From contig NC_062226.1 of assembly GCF_902686445.1 (NCBI RefSeq), forward strand, positions 12,124,001 through 12,188,000: a stretch of DNA of 64,000 bases, given 5' to 3'. A model generated the notes under the pieces. That model had not been told where the DNA came from. It did not search any database and saw only the letters and a list, made by a program, of their open reading frames with translations. The position numbers were made by a program, and so were the translations under genes. The first letter of the stretch is position 1; each line of letters begins with the position of its first letter. Below, piece after piece: positions 10,595-24,279 of the stretch. The DNA comes from Sciurus carolinensis. Taxonomy: Eukaryota > Chordata > Mammalia > Rodentia > Sciuridae.

Positions 10595-13500
10595 GCTCTT
10601 CGAGTTCTCTTTTGCTGGAGAGGAAAAAGAGATGGAAATCTGGAAGAATGAGAAGTCAATGTGAATACTAAGTAATAGTATCATGGTTTTTAATTAATCA
10701 GTATGAGTACTTCAACCTGATTACCTTAGGCTGTTTGTCCACTGACAGGCTAGTGACAGTCTGAAGAAAAGATGACATTTTTCCTCTTAGAGAACAACTG
10801 AACATCTTGGGAGAAACCTTGAAACAGCAGAATGCTTATCAAATCAGACAAAGTTACAACTTGAGGGGTTCAGGATGGAAATTTGAGATTAGGGAATTAG
10901 TGTGCATGACCAGGTTAGTAATCAACTAATGGAGAGACTAATAGATGATGTGATGTCTAATGTTTTTTTTCACCTCTCTTAACCTTCACCATGCCTCTGA
11001 AATACACTGCAGCTAATGCTTGATTTCCATGGGTTGATTCAAGTGAACACAGTGGACTGCTTTGTATGTAGAGAAAATTAAGATCTGGAGACTTGGTGGA
11101 GATATCGGATGGACAGGTTGAAGCATGGGTGTTAAGGGATGAATCAATGTCTCTAACACTAAATATCTAATGACATACTTTGCAATGCATCTATCAGTTC
11201 TTCCTTTAAGAAAGTTTTCCCATTCAATGATCTTAACTTTCAATCTCTCTTTCTACAGGAATTGTCAAGAGATGTGGATAAAACTTCTGTTATGTTATTT
11301 GTCCACCTAGAAAACCCAAAATTAACACTTTGGGTATTCCCTCAACTCAAACCAAATGACCCTATTGAAGTCATTATAACACCAGGAGATACTTGAATTT
11401 CTAGTCACTTCTTGAATCTGTCAAATGTGTCTGCCTAGCAACAACAAAGGATAAATTCTTCTTCATGATTCTTAGCCCAAGTTTCATGTCAAAGTTTCTT
11501 AATTATACACAGTAATCTGTTTCACTGTGGCATATTTACGCATGTTAATAACATACTATGAATTCTTTATCCATTCATCCTTTGATGGTATACCAGAATC
11601 TTAACCAGTATTTTTGTCATATTTCCAATATTTTTCTACATCACATCTATTATCATTCCTCTCCTCTCCTCAGGTCAGTGAGTCTTAGAGCTCTATCCAT
11701 GAGAGCTATCACAAAATAATAGGAAAACAGATTATAATCTCTCTACTAAAAAATAAAATTCATATTCTTCGTAAAGATATGCTAAGTAGAGGAAATTGCT
11801 GGGGAGTGATGTTGACCAATTTATATTCTTATGTTGTGTGCACAAACAAACACGTAACAACAAATCCCATTAATATGGACAATGATAATTCCCCAATAAA
11901 AATGTGGAAAAAAAGGAAAGGAAAATATCATTTGAGAGCTAAGATAGGGTCTCACTATCTAATTTATCATAAAGTAATTTGGGGATTTAACTGAAGTTTA
12001 TGTACCAACTCTCACATGAATTGATTGAAATTACCATTAAAATTCTTATATCCTTCAGCACACTAAGTTAAATATTATATTAATGTGACCTTGTGAGCTG
12101 ACATAGATTATACTTTTGGTTGTTACTTATCAATCAATTGGTAACAATCAGTTTATCACATTGAAAACAGTGTATAGCGATCAGTTGGGCATGTAGGTTG
12201 TTTTAATGTTGTAAGCAACATTGTTCTTGTATCATCTTTCACACCATCATATGTATCTGTAACATAAATTCTTAGAAATTAAATTGGAGGGAAAACAACC
12301 ATGGTTTTGATAGAGTGTCAATATACCAGAAGCTAAGGTGATAAGGAAGCCAATTCACAGAAGTACCCGTCATGAGAAGACAATGAGAATGGGCACTCCA
12401 GTTTAGTATCTGGAGACAACAGAGCCAGGGCATTTGAGAAACAGAAAATTCCAGACCATGGTCATTCTGGGAAAAACAGGAGTCAGAGAATTATTGAGGA
12501 GCCAAGGTATAGAAGTCCATTTACATTATCATTGAAATTTCAACTTAGTCTAGGACAGCAGTGCATTCAAGTAAAGGATTAAGTAAGAAGTGATTAATCT
12601 CACTGACTTCTAGGTAGATATCAGATGATACCAAAGAGAAAGTGTCAGCAGGAATCTGAATAGGAGGTGATTGCTGCAGTTCAGGCACAAACTGATGCCC
12701 TCCTGCACTTGGATTATGGCAGCAGAAATTAAGAAAATAATAAAGATTTAGGATACAAGTTGCATGAAAACTCAACCAGACCTAATGGAATTAAAGTTAA
12801 GAAAAAGAGATGTTTTTCAAACTCTTTCTCAAGACATTTTTTCCTATTATATCAAATTGTGGACCCATACTCAAGTCAAGATAAATTACTCTACATAGAG
12901 CTGCCTGTTGTAGTGTGTTATCTGGGGGGTAGGATTTAGAGATCAGTTGTACACACTGGACAAACATACATAGACCCAGAACATATAAAGTTGTATTACT
13001 GAATGGAAATTCTACACCTGCTATGACATAGCCCCTTGCATGATGAACACAGATACCTTCAGCTACACGTCAAAAGAAGGTTCTTTCAATTCTCTCTAGA
13101 AGGCACAAAATGCAGTAAAAAGGTGGCATTTTTAAGAGACTCAAAGTTCCATTGCAACCGAAGAAGAGTTGATTCAGAACCACTCAGGATAGGGATATGG
13201 ATACTCATTTCCTCACAGATCCTGAGAAATCAGTGTGAACGCAGATTTTACAAACCATGGAGAGGACCTGTGGGCAGGGAGAGCAATGCCCACCCCAGAT
13301 CCAAATTAGAGACAAACCAGATATAATTGCTTCAGTGCCATTTGCTCCCTTGGGGAAAGAGGCTGAAGCAGGCATAAGAGAGTTCACCCTTGGAAGAATA
13401 ATGACAATAACCACAAGTCAGCCATTAGGAACCTGGTGATTCACAGTGCTTTTTGCCTTCTTAACTGACCTTGGGGAAAGTGTGATTAAGATTCCCTAAC

Positions 13501-13876
13501 AGGCCAAGTTAGAGGTGGAGAGTGATAATCAAAGTTTCTTGCCTTCGACCCCATACTATTTCAAGAACAACAGAAATCCTCAAATACCATCACTCTGAAT
13601 AAAGAATTTGGGACATTAAATTTCATCATTACTAATGGACTTGGGGAATGAAATATCTATAAATTTCAATCTCTTCCTTAAAGGCATCCTATTGGTGCAC
13701 ATTTCTCACAATACCATAAAATAAACTTTAATGCTTGCTTTTCTCTCAGCTCCTTACAAAACTGATCTTAATTCATTTTGTACATCCCCAGCTCAATTTC
13801 TTCAATGCTGGTAGAAAATGAATATTGTGTGCTCATTATTCAAGGTGAATATATTTGAATATTTATACATGTTTAT
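10595..13876 (-). repeat. OR-unit upstream flank, copy B
   Basis: Non-coding and homologous in order to flanks A, C and D (anchors near 11,257, 12,520, 13,095 and 13,837). The OR-B splice acceptor is probably ctctccag, about 20 bases before the ATG (plus-strand complement near 10,614-10,621). No gene is recognised. Confidence 0.7.
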
Positions 13877-14395
13877 TCAAATTAGCATACTACAGTAATG
13901 GAGCCACAACAATGTTTATAGCAGCTTAATTCACAATAGCTAGATTGTGGAACAAACCTAGATGCCCTTCAGTAGATGAATGGATAAAGAAACTGTGGTA
14001 TATATAAACAATGGAACATTATTCAGAGATAAAGAATAAAATTATAGTATAGGCAGGTAAATGAATAGAGTTGGAGAATATCATGCTAAGTGAGATAAGC
14101 CAATCCCAAAAAAAACAAAGACTGAATGTTTTCTCTGATAAGTGGATACTGAAACATAATGAAGGGGAAGGTAATGGAAGAATGGAGGAGAATGTGACTG
14201 TGTAGAGAGAAATAATGGGGACAGAAAGATAGTAGCATGAGAAAATTATCATTGCCCTATGTACATGTATGAGTACACAAAGAGTGTTAATCTAAAGCAC
14301 GTACAACCATAGACATGAAAAGTTGTATCCCATTTGTGTAATGAATCAAAATGTATTCCGTAAAAATAAAAATTAAATATGTTGATAAATATTCA
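13877..14395 (+). mobile_element. L1 3' end, 5'-truncated
   Basis: Starting at attagcatactacag, the sequence follows the ORF2 C-terminus and 3' UTR of the better L1 copies (ttcacaatagctagattgtgg, atgcccttcagtagatgaat, aatatcatgctaagtgagat) and ends with an A-rich stretch after agttgtatcccatttgtgta. It interrupts OR-unit flank B. Confidence 0.85.
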
Positions 14396-14825
14396 TATTT
14401 ATGTTAAATTTAAGCTATAAAGGGAAATGCTATTTAAGTGAAAATGTCCTGTAAGATATTTAAACTTCTGGACTGGTTTCGGGGTCCTGTCAATCATGGT
14501 GATCATGTGTCTCTGGTGATCATACTCCAATTGATCTGCCTGCTTGGTAGAAGTCAGGGGTTGACAAAACGTCCATCTCAAACACAACAATATCATGGTT
14601 GCCTCCCTCTTTTCATATATGAGAGAAGATAAAAAATGCTCATGACCGGGCAGATGAGAGGAAGGTGCACTTCCAGCAGTTTCTTAGCTTTAGAGTTTAA
14701 GGAGTGAAGGCTGCTCCTCAGCAAGGTGTCTGACCAAGGGAATTCACTGCAATCAACATTGAACAGCAAAATAATCATAGAGACACAGAAAGTTACACAC
14801 TTCAATCATAATATAAGAAATAACA
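14396..14825 (-). repeat. Remainder of OR-unit upstream flank, copy B
   Basis: Resumes the duplicated flank after the L1 insertion: atgtcctgtaagatatttaaac and the following 130 bases match flank A at 4,466-4,610 and flank D at 50,840-50,975. Confidence 0.65.
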
Positions 14826-15677
14826 GGGTTTTTCAAGACAGCAGACTAGAGGATGACTGCATTTCATGTTGCTCCAGGACTCAGGATTCAAGAGGAGGTA
14901 TTGAGAGACTCAAGACCAACTCAGAGCCACTGGGTGAGTCTCTCCCACTGGGTGAGGCTCCCTGGACAGGGTGGTAGTCCAGGAACACAGGGAACTTTGT
15001 GGAGAAGAGTTGCCCAGCGAGACTCCCCTGCTGGAGCAGTGAACCGGACAAACTGGAGCACTGTAGAGGGGGGCTGCCCAGCGAGAGGCTTCGGCACAGA
15101 GAGAGGGTCCCAGGCCCGGGCGGTACAACTGGACTGCAGGCAGCTTCTCGGAGGAGCGAGACACTTTGGTGCAGGATGGGCTCCCTGGTCCAGGCGGTAG
15201 GTCCAGACCCCTGGGAACATTGCAGAGGAGGGCTGCCCAGCTCAGGCAGTAGTTCTGGACCAGAGGGAACTTCTCAGAGGGGAGCTGGCCAGCAAGACTT
15301 CCCCACCAGGTGAGTCTTCCCTGCTGGCAAGGCTTTCCCACCAGGGCGGTAGAACTAGAGACACAGGTCCAGACCAGCCATGCCGCAGCCCCCAGTCTAG
15401 TCCCCCTTTTGCTGACCATCAGTCAACAAGTGGAGGCACCTCTGCCCACTAGCAGGGAATATACCCCACCTGAAGGCCACCACCCCGAGAGGGGCGGCTT
15501 CCTTGTGGAGAACTACATTATCAAGTTCCTCCAAGACTTCAGGCTACTGAAGATTAGGAAGTGAGTTATTGGAAATCTACAGGGAAACTATTAGTTAATA
15601 GAGGAAATCTGTAATATCTCAGAGTTTCACTACTAGAGGGGTAGATACCTGAGCAATATGATAACAAGGGGAAAAAA

Positions 15678-16640
15678 ATGTCCCAAACAAACCTAGATGG
15701 TATAGCAATAAAATCCAATGACAGCATGGCAGAAGAAATGTCAGAAAGGGAGTTCAGAATGTACATAATTAAAATGATCAGAGAAGCAAACGAGGAGATG
15801 AAAGAGCAAATGCAGGCTTTGAATGATTGCACCAATCAACAGTTAAAAGAACAAATGCAGGAAGCAAAAGATCATTTCAATAAAGAGTTAGAGATACAGA
15901 AAAAAAAAAAACACCTAACAGAAATGCTTGAAATGAAGAAAACAATAAACCAAATTAAAAACTCCATGGAAAGCATAACCAATAGGATAGAATACCTGGA
16001 AGACAGAAACTCAGACATTGAAGTCAAAATATTCAACCTTAAAAACAAAGTTGACCAAACAGAGAAGATGGTAAGAAATCATGAACAGAATCTACAAGAA
16101 CTATGGGATATCATAAAAAGGCCAAATTTAAGAATTGTTGGGATTGAGGAAGGCACAGAGAAACAAACTAAAGGAATGAACAAACTATTCAATGAAATAA
16201 TATCAGAAAATTTCCCAAATCTGAAGAATGAAATGGAAAATCAAATACAAGAGGCTTATAGGAATCCAAATATACAAAATTACAACAGACCCACACCAAG
16301 GCATATTATAATGAAACTACCTAACATACAAAATAAAAACAGAATTTTAAAGTCTAAGAGAGAAAAAAATCAAACTACATTCAGGGGGAAACAAATATGG
16401 ATATCAGCAGATAGACCCTAAAAGCTAGAAGGGCCTGGAACAACATTTTTCAAGCTCTGAAAGAAAATGGATGCCAACCAAGAATCTTGTATATACCCAA
16501 CAAAACTTACCTTCAGATTTGATGATGAAATAAAAATCTATCCATGATAAACAAAAGCGAAAAGAATTTACAAAAAGCAAGATGGCACTACAGAACATTC
16601 TCAACAAAATATTCCATGAGGAAGAGATGAAAAGCAACGA
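15678..16640 (+). pseudogene. L1-1 ORF1 (RNA-binding chaperone), disrupted
   Basis: ORF1p is the trimeric nucleic-acid chaperone of the L1 particle. Open from the ATG at 15,678 to a TAA at 16,419-16,421 (247 codons). It shows a long coiled coil, the RRM region (RPNLRIVGIEEG) and the start of the C-terminal domain (RPTPRHIIMKLPNIQNKNR). Near 16,410 a deletion relative to L1-2 removes the text after GCAGATA and shifts into the stop. The lost C-terminal text continues to about 16,640, where an ID SINE interrupts it. It has one copy of the 11-residue coiled-coil unit that is tripled in L1-2. Confidence 0.85.
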
Positions 16641-16641
16641 T

Positions 16642-16753
16642 GGGGCTGGGGATATAGCTCAGTTGGTTGAGTGCTTGTCTCTTAAGCACAAGGCCCTGGG
16701 TTCAAATCCCCAGTACCGCAAAAAAAAAAAACAAAAAAAACAAAAAAAAAAAA
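16642..16753 (+). mobile_element. ID SINE (tRNA-like) inserted in L1-1
   Basis: The body begins ggggctggggatatagctca (A-box-like) and carries ggttcaaatcc (B-box-like), followed by an A-rich tail with C interruptions. It splits the ORF1-ORF2 spacer of L1-1. The undisturbed L1-2 reads agatgaaaaacaaagaagc at the same spot. AACGA flanks both sides (16,636-16,640 and 16,752-16,756), a possible but very short TSD. Confidence 0.9.
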
Positions 16754-16834
16754 CGACGCAAATCAGCAAAGGGAGGAACTACCCTAAAGGAATAGCCAAA
16801 TGAAGGAGAAACCAAGACGTGTCAAAAAACATAA

Positions 16835-19800
16835 ATGAGCCAAATGACTGGGAATACAAATCACATCTCAATAATAACCCTGAATGTTAATGGCCTGAAC
16901 TCATCAATCAAAAGACATAGAGTGGCAGATTGGAATAAAAAGAAAGATTCAACAATATGCTCCCTGCAAGAGATTCATCTCATAAAAAGAGATACCCACA
17001 GACTAAAGGTGAAAGGATGGGAAAAACATACCATGCACATGGACACAGCAAAAAAGCTGGAGTATCCATCCTCATTTCATAATGTGGACTTCAAGCTAAA
17101 GGTAGTCATAAGGGATAAAGAAGAACATTTCATACTGCCTAAGGGAAGCATAAATCAGTAAGACATAACAATCTTAAATATCTATGCCCCAAACAGTGGC
17201 TCATCCATTTATGTCAAACAAATCCTTCTCAATTCCAAGAAATCAAATAGACGACAACACAATAATACTAGGTGATTTTAACACACCTCTCTCACCACTG
17301 GACAGATCTTCCAAACAAAAATTGAACAAAGAAACCATAGATCTCAATAACACAATCAATAATTTAGACTTAACAGACATTTATAGAATATACCATCCAA
17401 CCAAGAGCGAATACACTTTCTTCTCAGCAGCACATGGATCCTTCTCTAAAATAGACCATATATTATGCCACAAAACTACTGTTAGAAAATACAAGAAGAT
17501 AGAGATACTACCTTGTATTCTATCAGATCATAATGGATTGAAATTAGAAATAAATGACAGAATAAAAAACAGAAACTACTCCAACACCTGGAGACTAAAT
17601 AATATGCCATTGAATGATGAATGGATAACAGAAGACATCAGGGGGGAAATTAAAAAATTCTTAGAGGTAAACAAGAACAAAGATACATCATATCAAAATC
17701 TTTGGGACACTATGAAAGAAGTTCTTAGTGGAAAATTTATTTCATGGAGTGCATTCAATAAAAGAAGAAAAAGATCAACAAATAAACAACCTAACACTAC
17801 AGCTCAAAGCACTAGAAAAAGAACAGAGCAACACCAAAAGTAGTAGAAAACAGGAAATAGTTAAAATCAGAGCTGAAATCAAAGAAATTGAAACAAAAGA
17901 AACAATTGAAAAAATTGAAAAAATAAATATTTGGTTCTTTGAAAAAATAAAATTGATAAACTCTTAGCCACATTAACAAAGAGAAGTAGAGAGAAAACTC
18001 AAACTACTAAAATCCGGAATGAACATGGAACTACCACGACAGACACGACTGAAATACAAAACATAATTAGAAGCTATTTTGAAAATCTATACTCCAACAA
18101 AACAGAAAATCTCGAAGGCGTCAACAGGTTTCTAGAGACATATGACTTACCTAAACTGAACCAGGAGGACATACACAATTGAAATAGATCAATCTCAAGT
18201 AATGAAATAGAAGAAGTCATCAAAAGCCTACCAACAAAGAAAAGTTCGGAACCAGATGGGTTCTCACCGAGTTCTATAAAACCTTTAAAGAAGAGCTCAT
18301 TCCAATACTCCTCAAAGTATTTCATGAAATAGAAGAAGAGGGAACCCTCCCAAACTCATTCTATGAAGCCAATATCACCCTGATACCTAAACCAGACAGA
18401 GACACATCGAGGAAAGAAAATTTCAGACAAATATCCTTAATGAACATCGATGCAAAAATTCTCAACAAAATATTAGCAAATTGCATACAAAAATATATTT
18501 AAAAGATATTGCACCACGATGAAGTGGGCTTTATTCCAGGAATGCAAGGTTAGTTCAACATTCAGAAATCAATAAATGTATTTCACCACATCAAAAGACT
18601 TAAAGTCAAGAATCACATGATTATTTCGATAGATGCAGAAAAAGCATTTGATAAAATACAGCATCCCTTCATGCTCAAAATACTAGAAAAACTAGGGATA
18701 GTGAGAACATTCCTTAACATTGTAAAGGCCATCTATGCTAAGCCCATGGCTAATATCATTCTAAATGGTGAAAAACTGAAAGCATTCCCCCTAAAAACTG
18801 GAACAAGGCAGGGATGCCCTCTTTCACCACTTCTATTCAACATTGTCCTTGAAACTCTAGCCAGAACAATTAGATAGACCAAAGAAATTAAAGGCATACA
18901 AATAGGAAAAGAAGAACTCAAACTATTCCTATTTGCTGATGACATGATTATAAATTTAGAGGAACTGGGAAATTCCACCAGAAAACTTTTAGAACTCATA
19001 AGTGAATTCAGTAAAGTAGCAGGTTATAAGATAAATGCTCATAAATCCAAAGCATTTTTATACATAAGTGATGAATCCTCAAAAAGAGAAGTTGGGAAAG
19101 CTACCCCATTCACAATAGCCTCAAAAAAAAAAAATACTTGGGAATCAATCTAACAAAAGAAGTGAAAGACCTCTACAATGAGAACTACAGACACTAAAGA
19201 AAGAAATTAAAGAAAACCTTAGAAGATGGAAAGATCTCCCATGTTCTTGGATAGTCAGAATTAATTTTGTCAAAATGGCCTTTCTACCAAAAGTGCTATA
19301 CAGATTCAATTTGATTCCAATTAAAATGATGAACTTCACAGAAATAGAGCAAGCAATCATGAAATTCATCTGGAAGAATAAGAAACCCAGAATAGCTAAA
19401 GCAATCCTTAGCAGGAAGAGTGAAACGGGGTATCGCAATACCAGAACTTCAACTATACTACAAACAATAGTAACAAAAACGGCATGATATTGGTACCAAA
19501 ATAGTCAGGTAGATAAATGGTACAGAACAGAGGACACGTACACAAACCCAAATAAAAACAGTTTTCTCATACTAGACAAAGGTGCCAAAAATATGCAATG
19601 GAGGAAAGATAGCCTCTTCAACAAATGGTGCTGGGAGAATTGGAAATCCATATGCAACAGAATGAAACTAAACCCATATCTCTCACCCTGCACAAAACTC
19701 AACTCAAAATGGATCAAGGACCTCGGAATCAGACCAGAAACCCTGCATCTTATAGAAGAAAAAGTAGGTCAAAATCTTCAACATGTCGGCTTAGGATCAG

Positions 19801-20493
19801 ACTTCCTCAACAGGACTCCCATAGCACAAGAAATAAAAGCAAGAATCAAGAACTAGGATAGATTCAAACTAAAAAGCTTTCTCTCAGCAAAGGATACTAT
19901 CAGCAATGCAAAGAGAGAGCCTACAGAGTGGGAGAAAATCTTTGCCACTCATACTTCAGATAGAGCACTAATTTCCAGAATCTATAAAGAACTCAAAAAC
20001 TCTACACAAAGAATACAAATAACCCAATCAGCAAATGGGCTAAGGATATGAATAGACACTTCACAGAAGAAGATGTACAAGCAATCAACAGATATATGAA
20101 AAAATGTTCAACATCTCTAGTAATAAGAGAAATGCAAATCAAAACTACACTAAGATTCCATCTCACCCCAATTAGAATGGCAGTCATCAAGAACACAAGC
20201 AACAATAGGTGTTGGTGAGGATGTGGGGAAAAAGACACACTCATACATTGCTGATGCGGTTGCAAATTAGTGCAGCCACTCTGGAAAGCAATGTGGAGAT
20301 TTCTTAGAAAACTTGGAATGGAACCACCATTTGACCCAGCTATCCCACTCCTTGGCCTATACCCAAAGGACTTAAAATCAGCATACTACAGAGATGCAGC
20401 CACTTCAATGTTCATAGCTGCTCAGTTCACAATAACCAGATTGTGGAACCAATCTAGATGCCCCTCAATTGATGAATGGATATATATATCACA

Positions 20494-20539
<46 letters not shown>

Positions 20540-20672
20540 GGAATATTACTCAACCATAAAAAAATTATGGCATTTGGAGCAAATGGATGAAATTGGATAA
20601 TATCATGTTAAGTGAGATGATCCAATCTCATAAAACCAAAGAACGGATGGATCTCACTGCAAAAGCAGATGA
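16835..20672 (+). pseudogene. L1-1 ORF2 (endonuclease/reverse transcriptase), disrupted
   Basis: Begins MSQMTGNTNHISIITLNVNG, the N-terminus of an AP-like endonuclease. The endonuclease motifs LGDFN and SDHNGLKLE, the reverse-transcriptase motifs ([16 protein letters not shown]) and the C-terminal cysteine region are all recognisable. The frame is broken many times: an in-frame TAA near 17,159, a TGA near 18,180, and frameshifts near 17,940, 19,130 and 19,435. A TA microsatellite sits near the 3' end. The element cannot mobilise itself. Confidence 0.88.
20488..20537. repeat. (TA)n microsatellite inside L1-1 ORF2
   Basis: An uninterrupted AT dinucleotide run at the codons for the LW..IY..EYYSAIK region, the same place as the (TA)n in L1-2 at about 39,755-39,793. 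Confidence 0.95.
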
Positions 20673-20930
20673 TGATACATAATGGGGGGTAGGAGGGAGG
20701 CAAGACTGGAGGAAGGAGGCACTGTATAGAGGGAAAAGAGGGGTGGGAGGGGTGGGGGAGAAGGAAAAAACAACAGAGTTAGTCAAACACCATTACCCTA
20801 TGTAAATGTATGATTACACAAATGGTATGCCTTTACTTCATGTACAAACAGAGAAACAAGATGTACCCCATTTGTTTACAAACAAATGATTTGATTTGTT
20901 ACAATCAAAATAAAGAAAAAGAAAGAAAAC

Positions 20931-23900
20931 ACAATGGTGGCCATTGCAAGGTGATTTCCTCAAAGAATCACATTAAAATCAAGAACAGCAGCGAAATAGA
21001 TGATTTAAGTACTTTAAACACATTAAAATTGAGACCCTCATACACGTTTTTAAAGTAACCATATAAAAATCATGAAAAACATTTCACTGTATACAAAGGA
21101 CTAACATCCACATTACATAGACTGTGTACAATGCAATATGTAAAGTATAAACCAACTAATAGAAAGGCAAGAGAAAGGCATGATCACTTATTTCACTTGA
21201 AGGAATTTTTAGTAGCAAGGGTAATGATGATTGTTGTAATGGTAGAGGGTAGGTCTCCTGGTGGGTAGATGATGTTCCACCATGTGGTAATTCAGGAACC
21301 AGGCTCCAGTATTTCCAAGTACTGAGGGTGTTCTGCTTCCATCAAATAGGTGATGTTTCATGTGTTTTCTCTAAAATCTTGACCAGGAAATAACACATTT
21401 TCTTCCACTCGGAACAATGTCACTGAGACCCGCATAGATTAGTTGAAAATGTAGCAGCTCCCTTCTGGTGAAACTTCACAAATGGTAAAATTTGGATAGC
21501 CATCCATCTCTGTCCAAAATATCCAGTGAACCTAGTGACAGATGCTTTACTGCATTGATGGTCAGTGAAGTAGAAAGTAAAAGCACAATGACACTTAATT
21601 TGTCATTTGCAACACTTGCAAACATTTTTAAAATCTCCTTGTCAATACCACATATGAAGAGGTAAAGTAACTGGAATTCTTATACTTTGAGGATAAAGTT
21701 TTAAAATAGTATAATTTTAAAAAATAGATATTTAAGATCTGCCTGAGGTTTATGGAAAAAATGAACAGGAAGTGTTCACACAGCTCTTTTCCCAATCCCT
21801 GTCCACGGTTCCTCTATTGACATCCTTACCCCCTTCTATTGACATCTTGCATTGGTGTAATACATTTGCTACAATTGAACCAAAATTGTTACATTATTAA
21901 CTGAAATCCATAGTTTTCATTAGGGTTCATGCTTTGTGTTGTACCGTGGTGATTACTTTGCCTTTTTGTTTGTTTCAGCACTGTTTTTGACTAGTGCATA
22001 GTGACAGGTACCCACTGCTACAGCATTGTATGGAATAGTTTTTGGACCCTAAAATCCTCTTTATGTATTCATCCCTCCCATCCCTACCCTAAAGTCTTAG
22101 CATCTGCTGATCATTTTATTATCTATATTTTTTGCATTTTCTAGGATGTCATGCAGTTGCAATCATTTAGAATGTAACTTTTTCAGACAGGTTTCTTAGT
22201 GTATCTATTTTGTAGAAGAGTTTAGCCATGATATTTATACCAGATAAATGCATACCCTGCAATCCAATTATTCTCTGGAGTATACAATTTACAAGATCTG
22301 ATGCATGTACACACTGGGTGCATGCATAAAAGTGTTTTTAGCAAATTTTTCATTGTAATAAAATGCTGAAAGAAAAAAAATGGATACTAAAATTGAAGAG
22401 ATTAGTCTGTTATGGGCTCAGAGTGAAAGAAGAAAATATAGATGAATTTCACAAGGACATTAGTCTCCACAAAAGCAAACCAGCAAAGTAAATATAGTAT
22501 TATTTACTATTTTATATACACTTCTGAGGGAGGCAAATTTAGGAATCAATACAAAAGTGTAAAATGTTAATTCAAAGTAAAGGACTTTGAAAATAGTCAA
22601 GATACTAGGTTCTTTCAAGAGGAAAAAATATATGATTGAGGAAAGACCAAAGGAGATTCAAAAATATTGTTAGTTCTCTACTAAGTTTAGAGATTGCTCA
22701 AGGATTATTTCTTTTAATAATATTATTTAAAATGTGATCATATGTCACACATACATGAACACAGACATAATTCGTACATTATATTACATGTTTGCACACA
22801 CATTTAAACTGTATATATGTCATTTTATTTATAAACTATTTCAGTATTTTTGTAAGACTCAAGTAAAATGGGTTAAAATGTTTCTGAGTTTTGAAAAATA
22901 TTCATGTGGTTTCCGCAACTCAGATTTAATATTACACATGACTTGAGTTCCACTTTCTCCAAATTTTGCTAGTGTAGCGACACTCACTTGCTATAATCTT
23001 TCTTAAATTTAAATTTCACTATTTTAACCAAATAGAAATGGAAATAATAAACATAGGAACATCTGTCACAGTAATCAGCTTATAGGAACGGGGTTTAATG
23101 TCTTTGCCTGGAGCAGAAGCAGTTTCTCAAGCACTGAAGAGAACATTTTACTATTTCAAAGGGGAACATGGGACACTACATTTACATATTTGGGAAGGAA
23201 AGTATCTTCTTTCATTTGCAATAAATTACAGGTGGGTTAAACTGTGCTCAAACTCAGGTCAGGTGGCCTACACTTACATCCTGACGAAACCACTCTCCAG
23301 CCCACACCTACATAGGCTGAACCCCTGTATCAGAAAAGAATTCATTTCCCATAATTACCACACCATTGGTAATTTTCAAAAATTACCACACTACCTGGTA
23401 GAGTACACATTGGTCCTGTACCTGTATATTTTTTTGAAAATTACCATGACTTTTTGCATCAATTCATCTCATTTATATTTGTGAACAGGCCATTTCTCTT
23501 TGAGGAAAAAAAAGTTATGGATCTGGTTACCAACTTTCTAGTAAAATAACTAAATAATTGGATAGTGAATAAGAAATTATGGATAGCTGATGAGAATATT
23601 AGAGAAGGAGGGACAGAGAAAAGTTGATTAATTGTATGTTAGTTACATAGTTCTGTGTTTTATTGCACTGTAGCTTGAGTAAAGATAATGATAATATATT
23701 GTATTTTTCCAAAAACAAAGGATTTGGGATGTTTCAGCAAAATAAATTATAAATATTTTGGAAAATAGATATGCCTACTTTCATTTGAAAATTATGCAAT
23801 GTATGTAAGAAAACAACATATACCGAAGGAAAGAAACAACAGAGTACCCTGTAAATATGTACAACTTTATGTGTCAATTTCAAAAGTAAAAGTAAAATTA

Positions 23901-24279
23901 AATGTATAAATATAATTCAGAAAAAAAATTAATTTTTAATTAAATGTATTATCTTGTCAAAATAAAAAGTTTTACTAAGAAAGAAATCCATCCAATTTTT
24001 TAAAATGAACAATGGCTCTGACTACATAACAATCCCAATGCTGGTAAGACAAGGATACTAAGTGAAAAGTAACAGTGTGCAGACGTGTTTGTGAAAATCT
24101 TTCCTGAGACTCTACATTTCACAAGAAACTTAAACAGACACAAAACTGAACTCAAAGTGAAGCAAGGCTGAATAAAGACTCACACATCAGGGTTAACCAA
24201 GAAACAGCCTTTCAGAGTGACAGTGATGCATGTGAGGACTGAGAAGATATAATATCCGCAATGCAACAAAAATTGTCCC
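20931..24279 (-). repeat. OR-unit downstream flank, copy C, including old L1 3'-UTR sequence
   Basis: Non-coding. About 21,780-22,330 resembles the minus strand of an ancient L1 3' UTR (ttgctacaattgaaccaa, tttgtgttgtacc) and is shared with 40,590-40,990, so it predates the unit duplication. The gcagaagcagtttctcaag anchor near 23,108 recurs near 41,764 and 62,988. Short open frames show no protein motif. Confidence 0.65.

Larger units (their letters stand above)
14826..20930 (+). mobile_element. Full-structure L1 element, older copy (L1-1)
   Basis: Has 5' UTR (14,826-15,677), ORF1, a spacer carrying an inserted ID SINE, ORF2, a G-rich 3' UTR (about 20,673-20,900) and an A-rich end. The first bases (gggtttttcaagacagcaga) match the start of the younger L1 at 33,417, so the 5' end is genuine. 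Both ORFs are broken by several stops and indels, and I found no convincing TSD, which fits an older insertion. Confidence 0.9.

Noticed and set aside
16642..16720. tRNA-like sequence with A and B boxes
   Set aside because: It is the body of an ID SINE with an A-rich tail, and the same unit recurs at 49,192 and elsewhere. It is not a functional tRNA gene.
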